Origin: Spongilla lacustris
Taxonomy: Eukaryota > Porifera > Demospongiae > Spongillida > Spongillidae
Length of the DNA: 64,000 bases
Reading direction: 5' to 3'
Assembly: GCA_949361645.1 (NCBI GenBank)
Contig: OX442421.1
Coordinates: forward strand, 4,197,320 to 4,261,319
Positions 34,377 through 46,400 of the stretch are shown one piece after another. A program made the translations under genes and the position numbers. Each line of letters starts with the position of its first letter. Within the stretch, counting starts at the first letter, position 1. Under the pieces are notes generated by a model. That model was not told the DNA's origin. It saw nothing but the letters and a program-made list of their open reading frames with translations, and ran no database searches.

Positions 34377-34462
34377 CATAAATGTAAACATTGTGTTGCT
34401 AGGCAATAAGACACCTTATTCATTTTGTCATACAAACGTATGTTATATAAAAAATGGATGAA

Positions 34463-34729
34463 ACAAGATATAAAAACATTCTCTCTCAGAAAGTTAGTGT
34501 ATATAGGATTTGAAGGCAATGGTGGTGTAAAAAGGAAGGAAACAAGGGATTGGAGATACAATAATTATTCCTATATTTAGCAACATAAATGCAATGCTAT
34601 TCTACTAAGTGCTAAATATAGGAATAATTATTGTATCTCCAATCCCTTGTTTCCTTCCTTTTTACACCACCATTGCCTTCAATCCTATATACCACTAACT
34701 TTCTCAGAGAGAATGTTTTTATATCTTGT
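34463..34729. mobile_element. Foldback element with 119-bp arms
   Basis: The left arm (34463-34581) and right arm (34611-34729) are almost perfect reverse complements around a 29-base loop, starting ACAAGATATAAAAACATTC and ending ATATCTTGT. A worn relative lies at 38660-38750 (TATATAGGATTTGAAGGCAAT). Transcribed, it would form a long near-perfect hairpin. Confidence 0.9.
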
Positions 34730-36332
34730 AAATATACAGATCAATAAACAGAAAATGCACAAACGTACTACATATGGAGTTCATTCTCTTGTTGGGGTTG
34801 GGATAGGAGCAGACCATGCAGGATTGATCGAGCGTTAGCTCCAACCAATAGCAAGCTGAAGCAGCCATATAGCTACTACTTTAAACTTAAGAGTGCTACC
34901 ACAAATATTAATGGTAAACTGAGGCCACCTGTTGAGAAGACTCTCAGTGCATCTGGTCCCCAGGCCCCTTTGTTACTACCAGTAGTATACATCACCAGCC
35001 CAACTCAGCACACTTGGGATCATTTTTAGTTGCCTTTGCTGAAACACCCTGGTACATTGAATTAAGCGGGCATATAATGGTAATGTCAAAGGAAGCTGAG
35101 GTGCCACAATCCCAACCGGTAACAAGGATGTCTGCTGGTCGTATTCTGGAATGATCTTGTCCCCATCCACAGCCAACTTTTTGGTGTGCAGACAAACCAG
35201 CTCACTGAAAGGTGTTGTGACCCACATTGCAAAATGTGTTGTGCCTGGTTCATATTATATCCTTATTCAACAAAATTACACCAAACACGAACATGAGCAG
35301 TTAGGAGGGCGGGAGCTTCCTAGCCAGGATGGCTCTTGTATTCAATCGACCATAAATATCAGTCACCACTGATGACTTGCAGATAGACTTGTGAATGGCC
35401 AGGCGAGATGCCAGCATGGATATAGTATCATGCATGGGTTTCTTTTCCCCAATTTCCATACATCTCCACTGCCAATGGAATGCAGGACCAACCTAACTCC
35501 TAGCATTTGGGTCCAATGCAGTGTACAGAGATCATGTGTCTCTGTGTATATACTGTGCATGATGTATAAAAGAACATCTCAGTCCAAACGATTCACCAAA
35601 GCAATCCAAACAACAATAATAGTGATGCAAAGTTGAAATTTTGATTCAGAAATCATATATCCTAAGTTTGGATATTTCAATTGCATAACTTTTGATAAAA
35701 CCTGCTGGTATACATGTACAAGCTGCATATGTATACATACTATATAAAACTGTTACATACCGGTATGTGTGCACTGCATGACATACAATGTCAATTGGAA
35801 ACCAAGCCAAAATATGACTGGGCAACAGACTTGAGGACAGCATTACAGGACTTCAGAGATGACATAACTACGTTGACTGGCATAATAGAGCCACTAGTGG
35901 CCCTATTCTCTACACGGAGTGAATGTAAATAGATTTTTAAAGTATGTGCACAAATGTTATATCAATCCTTACTTCTCAATTGTTGACCTAAAGCAATGAG
36001 GTAACAACTAAGTAATACAGATGCACCATATACATGCACAACTCACCAGAGCCATTGCAATTTGCTACAGTACTGTTGCAAACAATGGACTGATACGCTT
36101 GCAAGAAGTATCGGATTGTGCCTTTTTCTTCTTGGTTTGGTGCAAACTATACGATATAATACAGCGCAAAGGATAATCAAGCTATTTATATTTATATCTA
36201 ATCATTGACCTTTGGGTCGATTCCAAACTTTGTGTAATACGCTATTTCATTCACTACAGTTAACACACCTACATTCGTATCAGCGGTAAAAGTCATTTAT
36301 TAATTCATTGCTATATACACTAATTGACTCAC
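34730..36332. other. Unresolved region, possibly later exons of the CUB gene
   Basis: A minus-strand open frame at 34976-35227 (PFSELVCLHTKKLAVDGDK) and a plus-strand frame ending at 35932 (DLRTALQDFRDDITTLTGII) look mildly coding-like. Neither has a domain or splice context I can defend. Confidence 0.3.
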
Positions 36333-37403
36333 CAAAGCCTTTCAGCATGACGGTTACATTTGATGCTGAAACAGAACTGACTCCATTAATTTCGTTATAC
36401 GTAACAAGATTCTGGATTTCATTGAATGTTTGAGTTCCGCCTTTTTCGTTGAGAATTTGCAATGCCCCGGATTGAAATCTCAGAGAACCGGAAGACGGAA
36501 CGGTTTGCTGCAACACGGCGCCTCTTTTTAGTGTGAAAGGGGAAAGAACCTCTCCCTGTAATACATGCATGAGTATCACAATAATTATGCATTTTACTAT
36601 ACACATAAGTCGTCGCTTAACTGGTGCACTATTCCCTAACGGTTGTTCTTCGCTGCTGATGCCCCCTCTCTTGGATCTACTCGAGCGGCTTCCTGATGTG
36701 AAACAACCTCCTTCACCTTGTAAGTCTGGATCAAAGCACACTAGCCGCATACTAAATCCAGGGAATCTCAATCTTCCCGTTATAAACGCAAACGCATAAA
36801 GGCATGTATGTAAAAGTAGATCAGTTTATTGCACGAAAGAACTCACTGCGTGTTAGAGCGGAATTCGACTAGTAATTCATTAGGTTCCATGTCACTCACA
36901 GGTTGCTGAAATCCGCAAGTGACTTGAGTTCCAAAACCTCTGTACAGTTTAAGGTAGTCAACACACACCTGCTTAGAAAAGAAGCTAGAACTAATTTTTG
37001 GTTCGATGCTGTGTTGTGTAATATCAAAATAAAGCAATTGGCTATCGGGACACTTGATGCGCCATCGACAGAGCTGATTGTTGCTGTATGTTAAGCCTTG
37101 GTCTGCCCCTGGAGAATTGATATACATGATGGTGTAGTTAGGACTTTGACTGAAGATAGATATATTTCTGTAAAGAGTCTTTTCTGTAGTGCATTTTTGA
37201 AACGGCCCCACATTTACGATTTGAGTCCTGTAACACGCGTAAGTACTGTTGGAAGAATTATTTTCATCCAACGAAAGCGGGCTCTTAACTTACTTTTCTG
37301 GAGGAAATTTGGGTTCCGTCACGCAATCCGTAATGACAGTGCTTTCATCTGCACCGTACCCAACCGTTACGAGAAGCGTCAAAATAATACAAATACCGTT
37401 CAT
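36333..37403 (-). CDS. Secreted or membrane protein with a CUB-like domain, first four exons
   Basis: Exons 37294-37403, 36847-37245, 36598-36772 and 36333-36555 join with consistent phases (2, 2, 0, then 1). ATG at 37403 opens a signal peptide (MNGICIILTLLVTVGYGA). The second exon has a CUB-like pattern with four Cys: QLCRWRIKCPDSQLLYFDI, CVDYLKLYRGFGTQVTCGF, then LLVEFRSNTQ running into the third exon as LRFPGFSMRLVCFDP. CUB domains are extracellular beta-sandwich modules that bind proteins or ligands. The third exon ends with a basic, Ser-rich stretch (SGSRSSRSKRGG) that could be a cleavage site. The fourth exon is beta-rich with no known domain. The 3' end was not found. Confidence 0.65.
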
Positions 37404-37644
37404 AATGTATTCCGCACTATTGAGTTTAAACTTATCTCAGCGCATTATATTGCCAGCAGCCCCGCGTTAAGGAAAACAGCAATTTTGGCGCTCTTGACTA
37501 CAATTCATAACTACAAAGGTCTTTCGGATAATAGAATTGGCATCAAGTCAATGTATTTGATTACTCCCGTTGTATAGAGGAGTGCCAAAAATCCAAAACA
37601 GGTGCGTATCTATACATGGACACATCTCCTGCATGTATGACAGG

Positions 37645-38220
37645 TTACTTTCCAAAATGTTCTTGGCGCAATATTTGCTGGTAGTTATTCAATATTGATT
37701 TTAATTGTCCCTCAGTCCACATTCGATATTCATGGCATTTCTGTACATGTACAGGTATGTGGCTCAAAACTGACAAACGATACGGAGATCTAGACATCAA
37801 TTTCGGTGGTTGGTAACATCTCTCTTTTGAGCCCAACCAGGCCTCTCTACCTGCATGACAAATTTCAAGATGTGATCTGTTTGCATTACTCGAGCTCCAT
37901 TGTGAAAGCACTTGCCTGGATGGGTGCATACAGTCTTCATTGAATTGCTTCATGCCAATAACTGCATAGTAGCAGCTCTGGTCACCATGTCAAATATTGG
38001 TTCTTCATAACTCTAAATTGTATTCCGTGTGTAAAAAATAATAATAACAATAACATTAAGAGTCTTTACCGGCCCCATCATTCTCATATTTCTGACCATC
38101 AAACCCCAAGCACAATTGTGACAAGTCACCACAAAAAAGTCGCCCCGTGTAGGCTTATTTGGCTTAAGTTCATTTGCTCTATATAGCTGGTTGTACACAT
38201 CATTAGGACACACTTTTCCT
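37645..38220 (-). CDS. Unrecognised gene, last two candidate exons
   Basis: A minus-strand exon ending at 38070 with GTAAAG donor reads PNDVYNQLYRANELKPNKPT, RGDFFVVTCHNCAWGLMVRN. A second open stretch from about 37976 to TAA at 37645 reads SCYYAVIGMKQFNEDCMHPS and ends YQQILRQEHFGK. Codon pattern looks real, and Cys and aromatic residues are conserved-looking, but I know no family. It sits about 240 bp upstream of the CUB gene start on the same strand; that close spacing is tight for separate genes. Confidence 0.35.
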
Positions 38221-38844
38221 ATTCAACTATGAAGGGTTGTGAGAAATATATTGCGCAATAGATGAGCTACGTGATTCAACATTAGCTTGAACTTGAAGCA
38301 AATCTGAAACAGGTCCAAATCAGTATATTTTTCAATGGCGCCGTCAAATACAGGGGATTTTCATTCCACATGCAGTTCTAACATTTCATAGCTCAATCGT
38401 TTTTTCCATCTTGTCCGTCCGAGTTGTCAATTCCTCAGCAAGGGGGTCAGGTTATCAGTTCTTCCTCATTCTCAGATGACAGCAAATCATTAGTGGAGGT
38501 GTCGGAGGCATGGCTGACCCCCTGGCAAATTGTCCCCCGGGATATTCAACTACGATTAATATTGTCCCCCCCCCCCGGACATTAGTGCCTATAGGAAAGA
38601 ATGTCGCCTCTAGGAATTACTGTCCGGACATACATGTATTTTGCATGCAATACGTAAATTAAAATGTTCTCTATGAGAATGTTGGTGGTATATAGGATTT
38701 GAAGGCAATAGTGCAGAAGCGTAGGAAGACTAGGAACGTAAACAAGATTGGGGAAGAGGGGCCCAAAGGGTGTGTCCAATATAAATTCAGCGTACTTTAT
38801 ATACATATTAATTACATGCATACACATATTTTATTGCCCAAGAT

Positions 38845-38846
<2 letters not shown>
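38221..38846. other. No gene recognised; worn foldback relative at 38660-38750
   Basis: Contains a C-run with GTCCCCCGGGA and a CCGGAC phrase near 38535-38630, and the relative of the 34.46 kb foldback. Confidence 0.4.
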
Positions 38847-38885
<39 letters not shown>

Positions 38886-38898
38886 AGGCCCCCTTGAC

Positions 38899-38932
<34 letters not shown>
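38847..38932. repeat. G37 and C33 homopolymers facing each other
   Basis: 37 G at 38847-38883 and 33 C at 38900-38932, separated by CAAGGCCCCCTTGACA. The pair can fold on itself, and its exact length in the assembly is doubtful. Confidence 0.9.
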
Positions 38933-39640
38933 ATCTAATGACTTCATGAGAGTTGCTAACGCAACTCTTGATAAATGCAAGTTCACCAAAACACTTATAG
39001 CTTTCCAACCCAGGCATGCTTTATAAATGTGCGCAAATGGACATGCATTTTTATTTGCATTAATTTTATTTTCCCGAGTATACAACAGGATTATCAAAAT
39101 ATCAGAAACGTTCTTTTAGACAGTGGTACGGTGCGCTCTACATGTATATTATGCTAAACGCATGCACACGTACGGTTAATGAGTGGCGATCGACAGCTAG
39201 TGCATGATGGAAGTGTGAAATCAACGAGAAATTAAATGCCACGCTTCACCTGAACTTAGCAGAAGCAAGGATTATAATAATCCTTGGCAGAAGATAAATC
39301 TGTCGTCGTAATCGATGATCATGCATGGTCATCGACAAACGATGATTAACGGTATTCCACCAGTACTGCCATACGTCATGTAATGTGATATCTGTCCGAG
39401 ATCATATAAGAAAGTTGGGAAACCGAAATAGAAGATTTAGTAAGACATTACTAGGCCAAGGGGTTATTCATGTGGATGTTAGTGATTGGGAAGGCAAACC
39501 GAGTCAGAACTGCTGTGCCTAGCTGAGTCGAAACTAAAACCAGATTTTGATGAGTACCTAATGTGACCATCACAGTTAAGTCTGTTCTGGCAACTTTTTA
39601 GTGATTTAATCACTTAATGTTACATCACCGCCTAACCCAC
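38933..39640. other. No gene recognised
   Basis: AT-rich, no supported exon; the decayed retroelement below may begin around 39640. Confidence 0.4.
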
Positions 39641-39859
39641 TGATCCTTACTGATGCAGGACTGACAGCTGGTGCCACTGCTCAGGCCAACCACCAGGGGA
39701 GTACAACATAGATACTAACCATCTGATCCCTCCAACGCAGAACAGACGAAGGAGAATTCTCTATGTTATGAAAATGTCAGCAATCGAAAGGCTGAGACAT
39801 TAAGAGAAGTCTGGGGTGATAACTAGAGTAAAGGAATCAACAACCTGACAACAGTCTGA

Positions 39860-40120
39860 AAACAAGCTAAGGGTGTGCCTGGACCCAAGAGAACTTAACA
39901 GTAATCTTACAGAATCATTTTAATATGCCAACTATAGACGTTTTACCAGAGTTCACTGGTGCAAAGGTGTTCAGCATACTGAAAGCAAAAGATGGATTTC
40001 TTTATATTTGTTTGAATGTTCGCAGCAGGGCACATACCATTTGGTCTATCCTCAGCACCAGAAAAGTTTCAGCAGAGACTCCAAGGAGCGTTGCTGATGA
40101 TATATTTGAGGTTTAGTTGT
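39860..40120 (+). pseudogene. Reverse transcriptase relic of a third gypsy-type element
   Basis: Fragments in changing frames keep conserved RT order: VCLDPRELN, then PTIDVLPEFTGAKVFSILKA with KDGFLYI, then APEKFQQRLQG. Two frame shifts and a stop break it. The nearby 39640-39860 stretch may be more of the same element. It lies just beyond the 3' end of MICU1. Confidence 0.72.
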
Positions 40121-40467
40121 GAGAACATGTGATCTATGTTGTCTGAACTTTCCAAGTGTTGGCAGTCCTAATTGAGTCTACGGTGTTTTTTTTTTTGCTA
40201 ATCATACTCATGCTTACATAAGTAGTAGGCTCAGAAGATAAGTGTGTGTACTATCTCCTCCTAGGCAACATCTCTGCCCATCATTCCATATGCAAGTACA
40301 TGCATGTACATGTAACAATAGGCTAGCTACAGCACTTGTTGTGTACTACACTTATGTGACATGGATGCATAGGCAAAATAGATGTAGGACATCGACATAA
40401 TGTTTAAAAATCTGTCCACTCTGAGTGATGAATACAGCACAACATTTACATACATGTAACAATTTTT

Positions 40468-43400
40468 TCACTTGAGTCCAAGCTTATCTTCTGCAGTCTT
40501 GATGCTACAAGCACATATGCCCTTTACCAGCTTCATAAACCCTACTGCAGAGGACTGAAAAGCAGTATGAAATTAGTTAAAATATGTAAAGCAAAACATG
40601 TACATGTACAGTACCCATCAATAAAAGTTGACACAACGTACATGTACTGTATGATCGCAAATATGGTACACACAAAACGTTATGCATGCGGGTGTTTTAC
40701 CACGTTGTCAGAACAAAGACACGCTTACATACATGTATAGGTATGCACAAGACACAGCCCAAACTGCGTTGGAAATAATAGCGTAATACAATGGTTATAA
40801 TACGAACTAATTACATTACGATCATATATGCACTTGTATCTTAATAATGTTGCTGTCACTACCTCAGATGTTACCCATGTACATGTACCTGTACACCATA
40901 CATATATACATGTATCTATTTTTGACTGTTGTTCATCACATTTTACATATACAGGTACAGTATTTGTCAATATAAAGTTGGCACAATATATTATGCTACG
41001 ATTGTAACATCCAATGTAGACTTTAATATTCTTACCTTGTCCAGACCTCTAGATATACGAGACTTGAGTACCTTGATAAACTCAGCATGACTCAGCTGTC
41101 CATCACCTGTATGGAACTGCACATGTAATCTTCAAAATGTATGCTAATGAGAACTTACCATTTTCATCAAACAGAGTGAACACAGTGTCCACAAGATGGT
41201 CACTCAGTTGAATGCTGGATACAGCCTTCACAACATGCTTCAGCTCAGCTAAATGTACATTCATAGGTTAGTAGGCTAACAAATTTCTGCACGCAGTATA
41301 ATTCACACAGCTATCATTTTGAAGTTGGCACCAGCATTATTTTGGTACATGTGCGTGTAAAAGTAATTAAATCTGAATCCCAATGCTCAAAATACTAGTT
41401 ATAAAGTGCAAAGCAGTTATTTTGTTTTTCATTCCTCCCTGAATGACACACGTTTGCATTCATATTGATTCACTTTTCAACTGTAGTCTGTACTGATACA
41501 TGTACTGCAAAATCTGCAGTGTGCAAAGTAACACTTTTCTGAGAACAACAGGAAATACATGTATGCTAAAAATACACAAGCTTGGGATATCCTTTTTCTT
41601 GGGCTACACAGTTTGTACCATAATGCTACATGTACAAACTTTAAATCTCCTAGTGTAGAATATGTATGCCATTGATTTCTTTGCGGGACAAGAGAACACA
41701 ACAGAACAGCCTGGGATACCTGATATACCCTGATGCATTAACATCACAGCAAGTTGACAAATAGTGATGTCATACTGCAAGTGATGATTACTATGTAATG
41801 TGGGGCTAGGTACAAGACTAACCCATGCATGGCTTACCTGCACTGTACATGTATTTTTGTTATGCTATGAAAGAGAGCCTGTACTAGAGCCACAAATCTA
41901 TCCGCTTGTATCCAGATTGTACATTGTGTAGGTAACAATGATTATCGTATGAGTACACATGCATTTTCTTTTCATTTCACCTTTCAAAGCATTTTTGATT
42001 TGGCTTACAAATGCCCCAAGAACTAATTTAGACAGTGCGTACAGTACTAAAAGATGTACAGTATTTGACGACCCACATGCATACATGTACATGTACTAGC
42101 TTGGCGTATAAATGGAATACCTGTACATGTCTGTGTAGATACATGTACATATCTAACATTAAAAGTGAAATTAAGACAACGAATAATGCTCTTGTTATAC
42201 ATTATACGACATGTGAATAATTATTTTAATCGGATGAATATGAATATGCATTGCATGATATCCAGCTATCCATTACACTTCAAATATTTATCTACCATCC
42301 ACCCTGCCTTGTCCTTTACCTTGTGTGACAGATGCACCAGCTGCACTGTACATACTAAGAGCAGTCTCCAAATCACTTAAGGAGTCAAGCACCTGAGCAA
42401 ATTGCTGGACCTCCACAAATGTTATGCCCTATACAAACAACACAGTGATTTGGATAACAATTCAGAACTGATTTTGTCGGGAGTGAGGAAAACCTCAAGT
42501 TATCCAGAAGTTTAAAACAAATAGAATGTTCACTGAAGGCATATCAATATCATGCTGAATTATTAATAATGGTTACATTCCCATTCTGTCATACATTGTG
42601 TAGATGTATGTACATGTAGATCCTACAGTGCATTTTGTGATAGTTATCTTTTTTCTAACGATGTTGTGTTCACTTGAATATATTGACAACAAAAAGACTA
42701 AACGAAAATTTGATTGCACAGAAGTATTTTGTTATTAGTTGACAATATAAAAATTAAAGTGGACTAGTTAATTGGCTTTAATTGCTAAGATTAGTGACCC
42801 TTCTCCAAAACAAGCATTTACATCTCTTTCTCCCTGCCCAGTGAATGAATCAATACAAAATTCGCTATGTAACTAGAAGTCAATGATATATATCACTTGG
42901 CCAAGTCAGTTATTAATCCTGTTGAGCCCATAATACAGTCCAAGGGTTGGTGAGAAGGTAGAAATATGGTTGGCCTACTGTATTATAGCTCTTATTGAGC
43001 ACTACTGCTCACTTAGTTTTACAAAACATGCTTTTGAGCGTGACTAACCAAAACACATAGCCATACATGTATTTGTAAAGCATAAATCATTAACTGATGA
43101 CAATATTCATTTTCACTTACTAATGGCAGAGAGCATTGTTGGTGGTGACGAAAACGGAATGAACCAAGGAAGCAGCAACAGCAAGCCATTCATCAAGGAC
43201 AGCTAGTAAGACTGCATCCTCCACTTGGCAAGAACTGCAGAAACCCAGAGGAGACTCATGTGCTACACAGGAGAAGCGTGGTGGATTGAGTCTGCAAAGC
43301 TGCAAAAATAAAAACCAAGAAAGATACTGCAGCAGATGCTACGCTAGAAGGTTCAGCTTAATACATGACAGATATCTCTGATTCGAATGCCAGAAGAAAA

Positions 43401-46400
43401 TGCATGCGATGTTACTAATATACCCCTTTGGCTAGCAAAACCAGAACTATCTGAATCAAATTGAGATATCTGTCATGTGTTGAGCCGAACTTTCTAGCAT
43501 AGCATCTGCTGCAGTATCTTACTTGGTTTTTCTCTTGCAGCTTAACAGACTGACACACTCCTCCTGTGTAGCATGCGGGTCTCCTGCCAAGTGGAGGATG
43601 CAGTCTTACTAGCCGTCCTTGACGAGCAACTCACTGTCTCTGCTTCCTCGGGTTCGTTCCATTTTCGTCCCCAATTACATGTACAATGCCTTCCACCATT
43701 ACGCAATGAAAATTAACATCGTCATTGGTTAGTGATTTTCATTTTATTCATTGAAAAATTATGGTTTTGGTCCGTCACACTCAAAAGCATGTTTTGTAAA
43801 GCTAAGTGAGCAGTAGTGCTCAATAAGAGCTATAATATACAGTAGGCCAACCATACATGTATTTCTACCTTCTCACCAACTCTTGGACTGTTTTACGAAC
43901 TCAACACAAAATGGCGATGCTAACATTAGAAGGTCTAAGATAGTGTTTCAAGCACTATAATGCCTAAACTTTTTACCGGGTTTAATAACTGACTCAGCCA
44001 AGTGATATACATTGTTGACCTCTAGTGACATAGCGAATTTCGTATCAATTCATTTACTGGGCAGGGAGAAATCAATGTAAATACTTTTTTTACAGAGGGG
44101 TCACTATTAACATATCAGCCAATTAACTAGTCCACTTTTATTTTTATATTGTCAACTAATAACAAAATACTACTGTGCAATTTTGTTAGTCTTTTTATTG
44201 TCAAAATAGATTCTAGTAAATACAACATTGTTTTGAAAAAATTACTTTGGACAACTATCACGAAATGCACTGTACATGCACATGGGGAATGCCAAACATT
44301 AAGGAAACATCTTTCATCACGTGTCAATGTTGCTTTTGTTAAGGTTTGAAAATGCTCCTTCTTTCAGATTGAAAAATGGTATGCTTTCCCATATGTACAT
44401 GTAACTGAGAGGCTTATATTGCCATACAGAATAGGAGAAATGGTGGAAGCAGGCGCATTGGATAATGTCATTGACTAGCCATTGTTGAATATGGAATACA
44501 TGTATTTAACATCTTGTGCATTTTGAAACTAGTACTGTATACTAATTATTGACCCAACTACACTGTACTACCAAGAGCAATTTAATATTTGTTTGCATAC
44601 AATCCTAGCGTTATGATGAAACTACATGTAGCTACATATATCACACAAGAAATAGAAATTTTAAAAAGACCAAGAGCAACTAGACGTGATGTTAACATGT
44701 AGAAATACTTGTATTGTGTGTGAATACACAAGAAGAAAATGGACCATGCACACACACTATACATGTACCTGAGAAGATTGGATACGTTTTAAGTACTTCT
44801 TCATTGCCTGATTGTTGACAGCAGTCATCAGAACAAGCTTACCAAAGTCCTTTTCAGTAATTCGACCATCAACAGGTTCAAATCTGTTGAACTGGCAGGG
44901 AAGTGACAATCAAATGGAAGTTAAGGAAATAGCTCTTTCTTGTACACATCAGTTACATTATTTTCTATGTACTGAAATTACTACCAGCGCTCATAAAGTT
45001 CTTTTAAATGCGAAAACCTCTTTACTGTATACATGTGTACATGTATACAGTACAAGTACAGGTATACATGTACAGTGTACGAGGCACGTGGTACATGTAC
45101 ATGCATTCATTCTAGTACATGTAAAATCTTCTTGCTGGTTGGCTGAACTGAGCCCATTTCACTGCACTACATGTACATCATCCTGTCGGCTATTCAAAAA
45201 CACAAATAGAAAAGATCTGCAATAAATACACACCACTTACAAATACTGAAACAAAACCACAGGAAGAACCATGTGAGTTATCAACTTTGATCTATCCCTT
45301 TTGTTTTACTTTGACATAGTAATGACGTACATAGTATGTACATGTATGTAGTTGTTAATAAATATGTAGTGCACCTGAATACTTCACACACTCCATGCAT
45401 GAGCTATACCTCCAATTTAAGTAATTCCATTCTCAGCGCTTCATGGAAACTTTGGAACTCCCTAATAGTTAACTTCTTGTCTTTGTTTTCACCAAAAAAT
45501 TGAACAGCCAATCCATCGTCCAAAACACCTATAAATAAGAAGACACGTGTCACTAAGGTTGCACAAAGCCATCTACACAATCACGTACATGCATGTACAC
45601 ATACACCATGTGGAGGCACAGAAAGAGTACAGTATTGCTTATCTGGGTCATTCATTACATGCATATACATTGTACGTGTGACCTACATGTACATGTATGT
45701 ACTACTAACCAGTATTGAATAGGCATTTGAAATCACACATAAGCCTAAGCCTACATGCATTATACGTATATGTAATAGAATGAAATAGTCAATTGTACAT
45801 ACTTTAGAGGTACATATACATATATTGTGCTCAAATATCCACCATGGTATTGTCCTGATAACAAAAACGAGGGGGGAGGGTGGGGGGGGGGGGGGGGGGG
45901 GGTGAAGAGAGGGACAAGAGAAAATGGTGGATTTCTACCCTTTCCATTCCCACATGTGCATGCGTTAAAGTAAGTGAAAGTACAAGCAGCATAGTGGATT
46001 GCAGAGGTTGAGTGTTCCTACCAGTGCCTTTGCCAGTGAGATGTGGATTTTTAGACTTCACACCGGCAGCATGTCCAGTTGAGCTGACCAGAGTGGATTT
46101 AACCTACACGTACAAAGCAAATGGACATGCTTACATACAAGTACAACAACATACACATAATGTATACAAAACACTCTGACATGAGCAAGCAAAGAATGTG
46201 TACACAATGATGTCCCCTTCAGACCTTCTCAAACTCTTTCAGTTCTACATCTCCATCTCCATTAAGATCGAACATCTTGAAGGCCAGCTCAAAGTGCCTC
46301 ATTGGTGCTACACAAAAATACAATAGAACAAAAAGCATGACATGTTGCCTGGTAGGAATAAGAGTGTAGGGGGTGGAAGCAGGAGTGACCATTCAAGCTA

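Noticed and set aside
43120..43305. 61-codon minus ORF in the palindrome ([17 protein letters not shown])
   Set aside because: The inverted sister copy carries early stops in the corresponding frame, so there is no sign that it is kept as coding sequence.
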